The notes under the pieces: generated by a model
What the model was told of the DNA's origin: nothing
Database searches by the model: none
Seen by the model: the letters and a program-made list of their open reading frames with translations, nothing else
Shown: piece after piece, positions 19,409 to 28,207 of the stretch
Numbering within the stretch: the first letter of the stretch is position 1
Layout of the letters: each line of letters begins with the position of its first letter
Source: Roseiarcus sp963781895
GTDB lineage: Bacteria; Pseudomonadota; Alphaproteobacteria; Rhizobiales; Beijerinckiaceae
NCBI GenBank assembly: GCA_963781895.1
Contig: CAWAIM010000062.1
Coordinates: 1-64,000 of the forward strand
Reading direction: 5' to 3'
DNA length: 64,000 nucleotides
Translations under genes and position numbers: made by a program

Positions 19409-19482
19409 CAGGACGTCATTGGCGTGAACTTAGCGGAATAGCAGCCCATCGCCGTTTTGAGCTTTTTCAAGCAGCTTAGCGG
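19397..19482 (-). repeat. Dispersed intergenic repeat, copy 1
   Basis: Read on the minus strand this matches 52911-52996 over about 86 bp (roughly 80% identity). A shared exact block is GCTCAAAACGGCGATGGGCT, and the frame continues YSAKFT in both copies. No transposase is associated. Confidence 0.75.
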
Positions 19483-19859
19483 CGCGCGACGGCCAAAAGC
19501 GAAATGCCGTCGCCGCCGGACCTCTTGCCCCGGCGTTTTCGCCGGCTCCAGGCGACGGAAAAACTCGACATGCGGCACTCGGAGTCGAAAAGAACAAATT
19601 TTCACAGTGTTAATTTTCCTGCGAGAGGCGCCGGCGCCGCCCGCCGTCGTTAGAGCCATTGCGCGTTCGATCGAATCATTGGCGACATCGTAGCATGAGC
19701 TTCTGTATTTCAGAAATCAAACGTTGCGACGGCAAAAGTAGCGCGAGAACGAAGTGCCGGCCCGGATCGGCGCGGCAATCGCTCGAGTCGGGCTGAATTT
19801 CCAGGACGGTCCTTGAGCGGACCCAAAGCGGCGCCCGGGCGTCCGTCATTGGGCGTCCG

Positions 19860-21323
19860 TCATTGGGCGGGGACTCGCTTCGCCGCGAACACGACTTTCG
19901 GCGCCAGCGCCGCCGCCCCCGCCACCAGAAGCGCGATCACGAACATCGCGACAAAAGTGAGATGAAGCGAGTGCTCCAGCACGCCGCGGAGCGCCGCGTC
20001 GCCGCCGCCGGCCCCGGACGCGCGCTCCAGCAGCCGCCGCAGTTCATCGGACGTCACGGCGCCGGCGCCGGACCGCGCGAGCCCATAGTTGAGAACCGCG
20101 CCGAAGACGGTCGCGCCGAAGGTGCTGCCGAGGCTTCGCGCGAACAGGTACGACGCGGTGACGCTGCCGCGCTCGGACCAGTCGACAATTTCCTGAATCA
20201 GCACGATCGACGTGCCGGAAAGGAGGCCCATGCCGAAGCCGACGATCGCTGACCCGAACCCCGCGACGACCGGCGAGCCGTCGGCCTCGAGGATGACGAA
20301 CGCCATCGCCCCGAGCGGGATCAGCGCGCCGCCGGCGCGCAGAATCGGGCGCACGCCGAAGCGCATCCAAAGCCGCGGGGCGATGGTGGCCGCCAGCGGC
20401 CATCCGAGCACCATCGCGGACAGGGCGAAACCAGCGGTCAGCGCCGACTTCTGCATCACCCCCTGGACAAACATGGGCAAAAAGGTCGTCAGCCCGATCA
20501 TCACCATGCCCGAAAGAAGCGACGCGCCATTGACCGCGGCGATCGGCCGGCGCCCCCAGAGCTCGAGCGATATCATCGGCTCCGGGGACCGCCGCTCCTG
20601 GTAGACGAATAAGCCGACGGCGACGACCGCGATGGCGGTGATGACGGAAATCTCGGTCCGGCCCGCGGTCGAAAACGCGGTGAGGTCCGCCATGACAGCC
20701 GCAATCGCGACGGTGAAGAGGCCCGCGCTCAGGTGGTCGATCTGTCCCCGCGCGTCCGATTTCTTCTCGTGCAGAAAGGCCCAGAAGCCCGCGGACGCGA
20801 AAATTCCGATCGGCAGGTTCATCCAGAAAATCCAGGACCATGACCAATATTGAATGATCAGGCCGCCCGCCAACGGTCCGACGATCGCCGATAGCGCCCA
20901 GACGCTCGCCAGCCATCCCTGGATTTTTCCGCGCTCGTGCGCCGAGTACAGGTCGCCGACGATGGTCATCGCGACCGGCTGGACGGCGCCGGCGCCGACG
21001 CCCTGGAGGAGCCGGAAGGCGATCATGGACGGCATCGACCAGGCGAAGCCGCAAAGGATCGAGCCGAGGAGAAAGATCGCAATGCCCGAAAGCATGACCG
21101 CCTTGCGCCCCTTGGCGTCGGAAAGCTTTCCGAACACGATCGTCATCGCGGTCTGGGTGAGGAGGAACGCCGCGAACACCCAGCTGTACAGCTGCAGCCC
21201 GCCGAGCCGGCCGACGATCTGAGGCATGGCGGTGGAAACGATCGTCGCCTCGATCGCGATCATGAAATTCGCCGCCATGACGGAGGCGAGCACGAGCGGC
21301 CGATGAGTCGTAAGAGCGGTCAT
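19860..21323 (-). CDS. MFS drug/solute exporter, DHA2-like
   Basis: A 487-residue inner-membrane proton-driven transporter. The N-terminal motif of this branch is IAIEATIVSTAMPQIVGRLGG. Motif A is FGKLSDAKGRKAVM, and motif C-like GPLAGGLIIQYWSWSWIFWMNLPIG lies at the end of helices 5-6, which is characteristic of drug:H+ antiporters with 14 helices. No outer-membrane or membrane-fusion partner is adjacent. The last codons overlap a 14-bp tandem duplication. Confidence 0.88.
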   Translation of the reverse strand: MTALTTHRPLVLASVMAANFMIAIEATIVSTAMPQIVGRLGGLQLYSWVFAAFLLTQTAMTIVFGKLSDAKGRKAVMLSGIAIFLLGSILCGFAWSMPSMIAFRLLQGVGAGAVQPVAMTIVGDLYSAHERGKIQGWLASVWALSAIVGPLAGGLIIQYWSWSWIFWMNLPIGIFASAGFWAFLHEKKSDARGQIDHLSAGLFTVAIAAVMADLTAFSTAGRTEISVITAIAVVAVGLFVYQERRSPEPMISLELWGRRPIAAVNGASLLSGMVMIGLTTFLPMFVQGVMQKSALTAGFALSAMVLGWPLAATIAPRLWMRFGVRPILRAGGALIPLGAMAFVILEADGSPVVAGFGSAIVGFGMGLLSGTSIVLIQEIVDWSERGSVTASYLFARSLGSTFGATVFGAVLNYGLARSGAGAVTSDELRRLLERASGAGGGDAALRGVLEHSLHLTFVAMFVIALLVAGAAALAPKVVFAAKRVPAQ

Positions 21324-21710
21324 GGGCGCGCTTCATAGGGGAGAAACCGAACGCCGCCAATCGCGACGGGCATGCGCCTCGGGCTCGCATTGGCGAGCGT
21401 GCGGGATGATCCGGCGCGCGCGCGCTATGCACGCCGAGTTGCGTCCCGCGACGGGCTGCGGTTCACTTGATGATCTGGCGCTTCGTCGGCGGTTCTGTGG
21501 CGTTGCGCGAGGCGAAATCGTCGCTGCGAGAACCCGTTCCCGAAGCTGCGTCGCGACCCGGAGGCTGAGATGGGACGGCGAGGCCGCAAGAAGCGATAAG
21601 ACGTCCGTTCGTGGGCGCAAGGCCGCTTCCAACTCGACCGCAAAGAACCTCTTCAGGCGCGAAAGACAGCCGGCGCGCCCGCGACCGCGCCCTCCGTGGA
21701 AACGTCGCCA
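21324..21710. other. Intergenic region, no gene supported
   Basis: Divergent spacer of about 390 bp between the MFS gene and two small membrane protein genes. It probably carries promoters for both. No motif is clear enough to place. Confidence 0.4.
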
Positions 21711-21977
21711 ATGGAGCGTCAGCTCGATGCGTTGCGTGAGCGTGGCGAAACGGCCATCGCCAGCTTCCTGTCGTTCGCCTTCGGCGCGCCGATTCTGCTT
21801 TCCTTCGCGCATCTTCTGCGGGCGGGCCGCGAATTCCTGTCGCCGCATCTCGGCGACTTGGCGGACCCGGTCGAAAAGGTCCTATCATTGATGGACAGCA
21901 AGCCGGTGTCAGCGGTGCTGGCTTTCGCCATGTTGCTGCGGGGCGTCAGCTGTCCTATTCAAGAATTGGATGGATAA
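21711..21977 (+). CDS. Small membrane protein of unknown function (first of a pair)
   Basis: 88 residues from ATG 21711, with an alternative ATG at 21696. An amphipathic N-terminus (MERQLDALRERGETAIASF) leads into a hydrophobic segment (about 17-38, FLSFAFGAPILLSFAHLL) and a second weaker one near the C-terminus (VSAVLAFAMLLRG). Its last 8 bp overlap the start of the next gene, implying translational coupling. I recognise no family. Confidence 0.6.
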   Translation: MERQLDALRERGETAIASFLSFAFGAPILLSFAHLLRAGREFLSPHLGDLADPVEKVLSLMDSKPVSAVLAFAMLLRGVSCPIQELDG

Positions 21978-22251
21978 TCAGCTGCTGCTGGATTGGCTCG
22001 ACGCGCTCTACGCCGTGACATTTTCGCTGCTGGGCTTCATGGCGGGGGCAGGGATCCTGCTGGCGATGACGGATCGAACCTTCGCCCTTCTCGCTCAGTC
22101 TTTTGGACTGGCGGCGGTCTGCTTCGTCGTCTTCGTCGCCACCGACATCGCTTTCATCAAAGCGGGTGAAATCTTTAGAAGCTTCGGATTCCGGCTGGCG
22201 GCCGCCATGGCCTGCTGGATCACGTCGGCCTCCATTTTGTACAGCGGATGA
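21970..22251 (+). CDS. Small membrane protein of unknown function (second of a pair)
   Basis: 93 residues with three predicted membrane segments: about 12-34 (AVTFSLLGFMAGAGILLAMT), about 40-64 (LLAQSFGLAAVCFVVFVATDIAFI) and 73-90 (FRLAAAMACWITSASIL). It overlaps the upstream gene by 8 bp. The pair looks like a two-component membrane assembly. No family match is known to me. Confidence 0.6.
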   Translation: MDNQLLLDWLDALYAVTFSLLGFMAGAGILLAMTDRTFALLAQSFGLAAVCFVVFVATDIAFIKAGEIFRSFGFRLAAAMACWITSASILYSG

Positions 22252-22453
22252 ACGCCCGGCGCCGGTTCGGCGTGCGCTTGATCGTCAGTCAGGGAGGCCG
22301 CCGTCGAGAGACGAGGATTGCGCCGGTTCGCCGCCGTCGCGCGCGCAGCGCTTCATCGGCGGTCCCGAATCTGACTCGCTCCGCGATCGCCGCGCCGGGC
22401 ATTCCATGGCAGCCAGTTTTACGCTACCGTGTCCGTAATCGCGGAGATACCCA

Positions 22454-23404
22454 ATGCAGCTTCGTCGTCTGGGACGCACGGATCTTTCGATCGCGCCGTT
22501 GGTCCTTGGCGGCAACGTTTTCGGCTGGACGGCGGACAAGGCCGCCTCGTTCGCGGTCCTCGACCGTTTTGCCGAGGCCGGCCTGAACGCCATCGACACC
22601 GCCGACGTCTATTCGGCCTGGGCGCCGGGCAACAAGGGCGGCGAGTCGGAGACGATGATCGGCGAATGGATGAAGTCGCGCAAAAACCGCGGCCGGATGA
22701 TCATCGTCACCAAGGTCGGCTCGCCGATGGGCAAGGGCAAGGAGGGCTTGTCGGCGCGCTACATCGGCGAGGCGGTCGAAGCCTCCCTGAAGCGTCTCCA
22801 GACCAGCGTGATCGACCTGTATTTGTCGCACTGGCCCGACATGGCGACGCCCTTCGACGAGACGCTCGGCGCCTACCAGCGCCTGATCGAGCAAGGCAAG
22901 ATCCGCTGGTGCGGCGCCTCGAACCTCACCGCGCCGTTGCTGGAGGCCGCGCTCAGCGCGGCGAAGGCTCGAGGCGGCCCGCGCTACGAGGCGCTGCAGC
23001 CGGAATACAATCTCGCCGACCGGGCCGGTTTCGAATCCGGCCTCGCCGATCTGTGCCTGCGCGAACAGATCGGAGTCATCACCTATTTCAGCCTCGCCAA
23101 GGGGTTCTTGTCCGGCAAATACCGAAGCGTCGACGATCTGACCAAGAGCCCGCGCGGCGAGGCCGTGCGCGCCTATCTCAATCCGCGCGGCTATCGCATT
23201 CTCGACGCGCTCGAGGCCGTCGCCTCGCGGCACAAGGCCAAGCCCGCCGAAGTGGCGCTCGCCTGGGTCATCGGCCGGCGCGGGGTCACGGCGCCAATCG
23301 CCAGCGCGACCTCGATCGAGCAGACCGAAAGCCTCATTCGTGCGACTGAGCTCTCGCTGTCGGCGGAAGATGTGGCGGCCCTCGACCAGGCCAGCGCGCC
23401 CTGA
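22454..23404 (+). CDS. Aldo/keto reductase
   Basis: A 316-residue NADPH-dependent oxidoreductase of the YajO/Gfd-like aldo/keto reductase group. It has the barrel start RRLGRTDLSIAPLVLGGNVFGW. The catalytic tetrad region is IDTADVYSAW (Asp, Tyr), IIVTKVG (Lys) and LYLSHWPD (His). The cofactor region is GRRGVTAPIASATSIEQ. It is monocistronic and convergent with fadD. The substrate is unknown. Confidence 0.9.
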   Translation: MQLRRLGRTDLSIAPLVLGGNVFGWTADKAASFAVLDRFAEAGLNAIDTADVYSAWAPGNKGGESETMIGEWMKSRKNRGRMIIVTKVGSPMGKGKEGLSARYIGEAVEASLKRLQTSVIDLYLSHWPDMATPFDETLGAYQRLIEQGKIRWCGASNLTAPLLEAALSAAKARGGPRYEALQPEYNLADRAGFESGLADLCLREQIGVITYFSLAKGFLSGKYRSVDDLTKSPRGEAVRAYLNPRGYRILDALEAVASRHKAKPAEVALAWVIGRRGVTAPIASATSIEQTESLIRATELSLSAEDVAALDQASAP

Positions 23405-23449
23405 CCGCTCGGCCCGCGGGCCGCTATTCCCGGCCTCGAGAGCCGGCCC

Positions 23450-25129
23450 TCACGCGCCGTCCGAGCGACTGTCGCCGCGCAATTCGCGGCGCAGGATCTT
23501 TCCGATCGGGGTGCGCGGCAACGTATCGCGGAACTCCACGCGCCGCGGAATCTTGTAGCCGGTCAAATATTGGCGGCAGTGCGCGATCAGTTCGGCCTCC
23601 GTCAACGCGGCGTCCTTGCGCACGACCACGATCTTGACCGCTTCGCCGGACTTCACGTCGGGCACGCCGATCGCCCCGACCTCCCGCACTCCGGGGTGGC
23701 TCATCACCACGTCTTCGATCTCGTTCGGATAGACATTGAAGCCGGAGACGATGATCATGTCTTTCTGCCGGTCGACAATGAACACGTAGCCGCGTTCGTC
23801 GACGCGCGCGATATCGCCGGTGCGCAGGAAGCCGTCCTGCATCATGACCTTGGCGGTCTCGTCCGGCCGGTTCCAGTAGCCCGCCATGACCTGCGGTCCC
23901 TTGATGCACAATTCGCCCGTCTCGCCGATCGGCAAGTCACGCCCCTCGGCGTCGCGGATCGCGATCTCGGTCGACGGCAGGGGCAAGCCGATCGCGCCGG
24001 TGTAGTTCGTGATGGTCAGCGGGTTGGCGACCGCGGCGGGCGAAGTCTCGGTCAATCCGTAGGCCTCGATCAGCGGCATGCCGGTCGCCTCCTTCCAACG
24101 CTCGGCGACCGCCCTTTGCACCGCCATGCCGCCGGCGACCGCCAGGCGCAGGCTCGAGAAATCGAGCCGCAAGAACGCCGGATCGAGCGTCAGCGCGTTG
24201 AACAATGTGTTGACGCCGGTGATCGCCGTGAACGGGGTCCCGCGCATCGCCTTGACGAAAGCCTTGAGATCGCGCGGATTGGGGATGAGCAGGTTCGACG
24301 CGCCGATCATCACCGGAACGAAGCAGTTCACCAACAGCGCAAACACGTGATAGAGCGGCAGCGCCGTCACGAACACCTCGCCCTCCGACCCGATCGAGGG
24401 GGCGAGCCAGGCGTGCACCTGCCGCAGGTTGGCGATCATGTTGCGATGCGTCAGCATCGCGCCTTTGGGCACGCCGGTCGTCCCGCCGGTATATTGGAGA
24501 AACGCGATTTCGTTCGGCTCGACCGGCGCAGACTTCAGCGTCCGCGACCGCCCGAGCGCAAGCGCGCGTTTGAATCGCACCGCCTGCGGCAGGTTCCAGG
24601 CCGGCGCCGCGCGCCGCACATGGCGCAGCACGAAATTGGTCAATGCCCCGCGCGGCGCGCTCAGAAGGTCGCCGGCGCCGGTGACGACGACGCTGCGCAC
24701 CGCCGTCCCGCCGATCGCCTTTTCGAGCGTCTGAGCGAAGTTCTCCAGCACGACGATCGCTTCCGCGCCCGAATCGACCAGTTGATGCCTGAGCTCTCGG
24801 GGCGAATAGAGCGGGTTGCAGTTGACGACGACATAGCCGGCGCGCAAGGCGCCGAACAGAGCGATCGGGTATTGCAGCAGGTTCGGCATCATCAGCGCCA
24901 CCCGCGCGCCGCGCGGCAGTTCGGCGACATTCTGCAGATAGCTCGCGAACGCGCCCGACATGCGCTCCAGTTCGTTGAATGAAATCGCCTTGCCCATGCT
25001 GACGAAGGCGGTGCGGTCGCCGAACCGATCGACGCTCGTCGCCAGGAATTCGCCGATCGAACCCAGCGCCGTCATGTCGATCTCGCCTGGAACGCCCTCC
25101 GGATAGGACTTCAGCCAAATCCGTTCCAT
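23450..25129 (-). CDS. fadD: Long-chain fatty acid–CoA ligase
   Basis: A 559-residue ANL-superfamily enzyme that activates fatty acids to acyl-CoA via acyl-AMP. The N-terminus MERIWLKSYPEGVPGEID is FadD-specific. The P-loop is YTGGTTGVPKGAML, A5 is EAYGLTETSP, the hinge is TGDIARVDERGYVFIVDRQKD, and the FACS motif and catalytic Lys region is PRTPIGKILRRELR. AGAGGA precedes the ATG. A second acyl-CoA ligase gene lies upstream on the same strand, 254 bp away. Confidence 0.93.
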   Translation of the reverse strand: MERIWLKSYPEGVPGEIDMTALGSIGEFLATSVDRFGDRTAFVSMGKAISFNELERMSGAFASYLQNVAELPRGARVALMMPNLLQYPIALFGALRAGYVVVNCNPLYSPRELRHQLVDSGAEAIVVLENFAQTLEKAIGGTAVRSVVVTGAGDLLSAPRGALTNFVLRHVRRAAPAWNLPQAVRFKRALALGRSRTLKSAPVEPNEIAFLQYTGGTTGVPKGAMLTHRNMIANLRQVHAWLAPSIGSEGEVFVTALPLYHVFALLVNCFVPVMIGASNLLIPNPRDLKAFVKAMRGTPFTAITGVNTLFNALTLDPAFLRLDFSSLRLAVAGGMAVQRAVAERWKEATGMPLIEAYGLTETSPAAVANPLTITNYTGAIGLPLPSTEIAIRDAEGRDLPIGETGELCIKGPQVMAGYWNRPDETAKVMMQDGFLRTGDIARVDERGYVFIVDRQKDMIIVSGFNVYPNEIEDVVMSHPGVREVGAIGVPDVKSGEAVKIVVVRKDAALTEAELIAHCRQYLTGYKIPRRVEFRDTLPRTPIGKILRRELRGDSRSDGA

Positions 25130-25383
25130 GGCATCCTCTTTTCAGCGCGCCCTCGCGCCTGAGACAGGTAAGCTCCCCGGGGATTGTGCGAAGGCGCCCT
25201 CGCGCAGATCAAGGTGTCCACTCGCGCCGCCGAGCGGCCATTGGCGGACGGTCGTCAAAGGCCTTCCCCTCCATCTTCGGAGGCGCCGACTTATCGTTTC
25301 CAATATAGGCTCATCGGCGACGCCGCCAATGTGAGATCGGCCGGAAGGGCGCGCCAAAATCGGCCCGAGCGCCGGCGGACGGC

Positions 25384-26911
25384 TCACTGGGCGGCGTTCT
25401 GCGGTCTCGCGTAGGCTTGCCGAAGCTGGTATTTGAGAATCTTGCCGGTGGCGTTGCGCGGCAGCGCGGCCACGATCTCGAGCCGGCGCGGCAGCTTGTA
25501 GCGCGCCAGGGATTCGCCGGCGAACGCGCGCAACTCGTCGATCTCGAGGGATCGGCCGGGCCTGAGCGCGGCGATGGCGACGATTCCTTCGCCCCATTGC
25601 TCGTCCGGTTCGCCGATCACCGCGACCTCGGCGATCGCCGGATGGCGCATCAGCGTGCTTTCGACTTCCGCCGGATAGACGTTCTCGCCGCCGCTGATGA
25701 TCATGTCCTTGATGCGGTCGCTGATCGTGAGGAAGCCCTCTTCGTCGAAAAAGCCCGCATCGCCGGTGCGGAACCAGCCGTCCTGGTCGATCGCCTCAGC
25801 GGTCGCCTGCGGAAGGCCCCAATAGCCCGGGGTCACGTTCGGCCCGCGCACGAGGATTTCGCCCTGCGCCCGCGGCGCCGCGATCGGCCGCCCGTTCGAG
25901 TCGACGATCCTGACCTCCCCGAACAGCGCCGACTTGCCTGACGAGCCCAGCTTTTGAAGCGCGTATTCCGGCGCGAGAAAGCTGACCATCGGCGCCGTTT
26001 CGGTAAGGCCGTACCCCTGCTGCATCGACACGCCGCGCGCGAGATAGGCCTTGAGCACCGGGGCCGGGCACGGCGCGCCGCCGACCACGAGCATGCGAAG
26101 CGAAGCCAGGTCCGTCTCGGCGAAAGCCGGATGCTGCGCCATGAACTGGAACATCGCCGGCACGCCGAACATCGTCGTCACCTTTTGCGCCGCGATGTCG
26201 GCGAGCGCGCGGCCGGGGTCGAAGGCGCGATGGAGGACGACCAGCCCGCCCTTCTGCAGCGTCACCAGCGTCGTCACGTTGAGGCCGCCGATGTGAAAGA
26301 CCGGCGCCGCCGTCAACGTCACGTCGTCGGCCAGGACGTCGAACGCGTGCATGCTGTTGGCGTTGTTCCACCAGAAATTGCCATGCGTCAGCATCGCGCC
26401 CTTGGGACGGCCGGTGGTTCCCGAGGTGTACATGATCATCGCGATGTCGTCCTCGCGCGCCGCGACCGCTTCGCTCCCCGGCGCCCCGCCCGCGGTCCAG
26501 TCCGCGACGTTCTCGGCGGCGAGAACGGCCCTCAGGCTGGTCAGACGATCCCGCTGCGGCTCGATCGCCGGCCTGAGCTGCGCGTCGACGATCAGCACGC
26601 TCGCCGCGCAATCCTCGATCATGAACGCGAGTTCCGGCCCGGTCAGACGGAAATTGAGCGGCGCAAAGATGGCGCCGAGGCGCGCGGCCGCGAACATGAC
26701 AAAGAAGAACATCGGCTGGTTGAGGCCGAGAAAGGCGACGCGCTCGCCCTTGACGACTCCGAAGCGCGGCAAGCCGCGCCGCGCAATCCTCGATTGCCGC
26801 CTGCATTGCGGCATAGGTCCAGTCGCGCCCCTCGAAGCGCAGGGCGAGACGTTCGGGCGAGCGCAGGGCGCGCTGGCGGAACCAGTTGGCCAGTCCGATG
26901 TCGGGGGTCAT
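25384..26911 (-). pseudogene. Acyl-CoA synthetase (AMP-binding), one frameshift
   Basis: About 509 residues when read through. The N-terminus (MTPDIGLANWFRQRALRSPE to IEDCAARLAAL) starts at ATG 26911 behind GGAGGA. The rest (GVVKGERVAFLGLNQPMF onward) is in the next frame. One extra base around 26760-26768 (GCGCTTCGG for GCGCTCGG, minus strand) causes the change. The downstream part is intact: P-loop YTSGTTGRPKGAML, YGLTETAP, TGDAGFFDEEGFLTISDRIKD and catalytic Lys in NATGKILKYQLR. Substrate probably a fatty or aromatic acid. Confidence 0.85.
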
Positions 26912-26953
26912 GCGCTCCTCCGTCTTTTTTTCGCGCCTCCGCGGGCGCTTGGC

Positions 26954-27631
26954 TCAGGTTGTGCCGCTTGCTTCCTCCGCCGGCAAGGGGGGCGGCACGC
27001 CTTTCTCGTCCGCCGCGCGCTTCTGCGCGGCTTTCGCCCTTGCGAACGCCGGGCGCCCCGCAAGTCGGAGGGCATAGGCCTGCAGCGACGCCGGGGCGGA
27101 ATCGAACAGCCCGGTCAGCTTCAGCAGCGTCAGCGCATAACCGACGGAAATGTCGGCGGCCGTGAAACGTCCGGCGCAGACGTGCTCCGCGCCCGCCATC
27201 AGGATTTCGAGGCCGCGCAGGCGCCCCAGCGTCCAGCGCGTATAGTCCGCGACCGCCTGCGGCAGCCGGCGCTCCGGCGGCTCGAGACGGCCGTAACGCA
27301 GCACGATGGTCTGCGGAAACGTCAGCGTCGCCTCGCCGAAATGCAGGGCGTTGAGATAGGCGCCGTAGGCCGGCTCGTCCGGCCGAACGCTGAGCGGCGG
27401 GCCGGCGTAACGGTCGGCGAGATACTGGCAGATCGCCGCCGATTCGGTCATGCGCACGTCGCCGTCGATCATCAGCGGCACGGTGCCGAGCGGGTTGACG
27501 CCAAGATAGTCGCGCGCAAGAAAGCGCGGCGGGAACGGCAGGATCTCCAACCGGTAGGGCAGGCCGATCTCTTCCAGCGTCCAGAGGGCGCGGAACGAGC
27601 GCGCGTCGAGGCAGTGCCAGAGCGTGATCAT
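26954..27631 (-). CDS. Glutathione S-transferase family protein
   Basis: A 225-residue protein. The thioredoxin-like N-domain (about 1-78) contains NPLGTVPLMIDGDVRMTESAAICQYLADRY, the cis-Pro and Glu-Ser glutathione-binding motifs. An all-helical C-domain follows (HVCAGRFTAADISVGYAL, N-capping box). The first helix lacks an obvious Cys catalytic residue (CLDARSFRAL). It follows the frameshifted acyl-CoA synthetase by 42 bp on the same strand. Confidence 0.9.
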   Translation of the reverse strand: MITLWHCLDARSFRALWTLEEIGLPYRLEILPFPPRFLARDYLGVNPLGTVPLMIDGDVRMTESAAICQYLADRYAGPPLSVRPDEPAYGAYLNALHFGEATLTFPQTIVLRYGRLEPPERRLPQAVADYTRWTLGRLRGLEILMAGAEHVCAGRFTAADISVGYALTLLKLTGLFDSAPASLQAYALRLAGRPAFARAKAAQKRAADEKGVPPPLPAEEASGTT

Positions 27632-27670
27632 CCGCCGCCCACTCCGTTTGCTCCGCGACGGCGCCGCCGG

Positions 27671-28135
27671 CTAGGCGAGCAACCCCTTCACGATCGCGCT
27701 GGCCTTGGCGAAATCCATCTGGCCGGCATGGGCCGCCTTGAGCGCGTTGACCACTTTGCCCATGTCCTTGACGCTCGCCGCGCCGGTCGCGGCGATGGCG
27801 GCCTTGGCGGCGGCGATCACCGCCGCTTCGTCCATCTGCCTCGGCAGGAAGTCGTTGATGACGGCGATCTCGGCGCTCTCCTGGGCCGCGAGTTCCGCGC
27901 GGCCGGCCTTCGCGTAGATCGCCGCCGCCTCCTGGCGGGCCTTGACCATCTTGCTCAGCAGCGCCAGTTCGTCGGCGCGGCTGACGATCTTGCCGGCGCC
28001 GCGGGCCTCGATCTCCCGCTCCTTGAGCGCCGCCATGATGAGGCGCAGGGCGCCGACCCGGACCTTGTCGCCGCCCTTCATCGCCTCTTTCATCCGCGCG
28101 GCCACTGTGTCGCGCAACGGCGCCGTCTCCGCCAT
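27671..28135 (-). CDS. GatB/YqeY-domain protein
   Basis: A 154-residue YqeY-like protein (LRDTVAARMKEAMKGGDKVRVGALRLIMAALKEREIE). It corresponds to the tRNA-binding tail of GatB without the catalytic part. The C-terminus shows the usual GAASVKDMGKVVNAL. The start at 28135 is set by MAETAPLRD. It is divergent from carA with 72 bp between starts, a conserved alphaproteobacterial arrangement. The molecular role is unproven. Confidence 0.92.
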   Translation of the reverse strand: MAETAPLRDTVAARMKEAMKGGDKVRVGALRLIMAALKEREIEARGAGKIVSRADELALLSKMVKARQEAAAIYAKAGRAELAAQESAEIAVINDFLPRQMDEAAVIAAAKAAIAATGAASVKDMGKVVNALKAAHAGQMDFAKASAIVKGLLA

Positions 28136-28207
28136 GGGGTCCTCGATCCTTCTCACGCGCGCGCCCCGTCTTGACGCGCGGCGCGGGCCGCGCTTAAGCA
28201 CAGCCGC

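Larger units (their letters stand above)
19337..19859. other. Repeat-rich intergenic region
   Basis: About 520 bp holding the 22-bp tandem repeat, the dispersed repeat and, at 19841-19868, a 14-bp tandem duplication GTCCGTCATTGGGC. The second unit of that duplication overlaps the stop codon of the MFS gene. No gene is supported. Confidence 0.6.
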
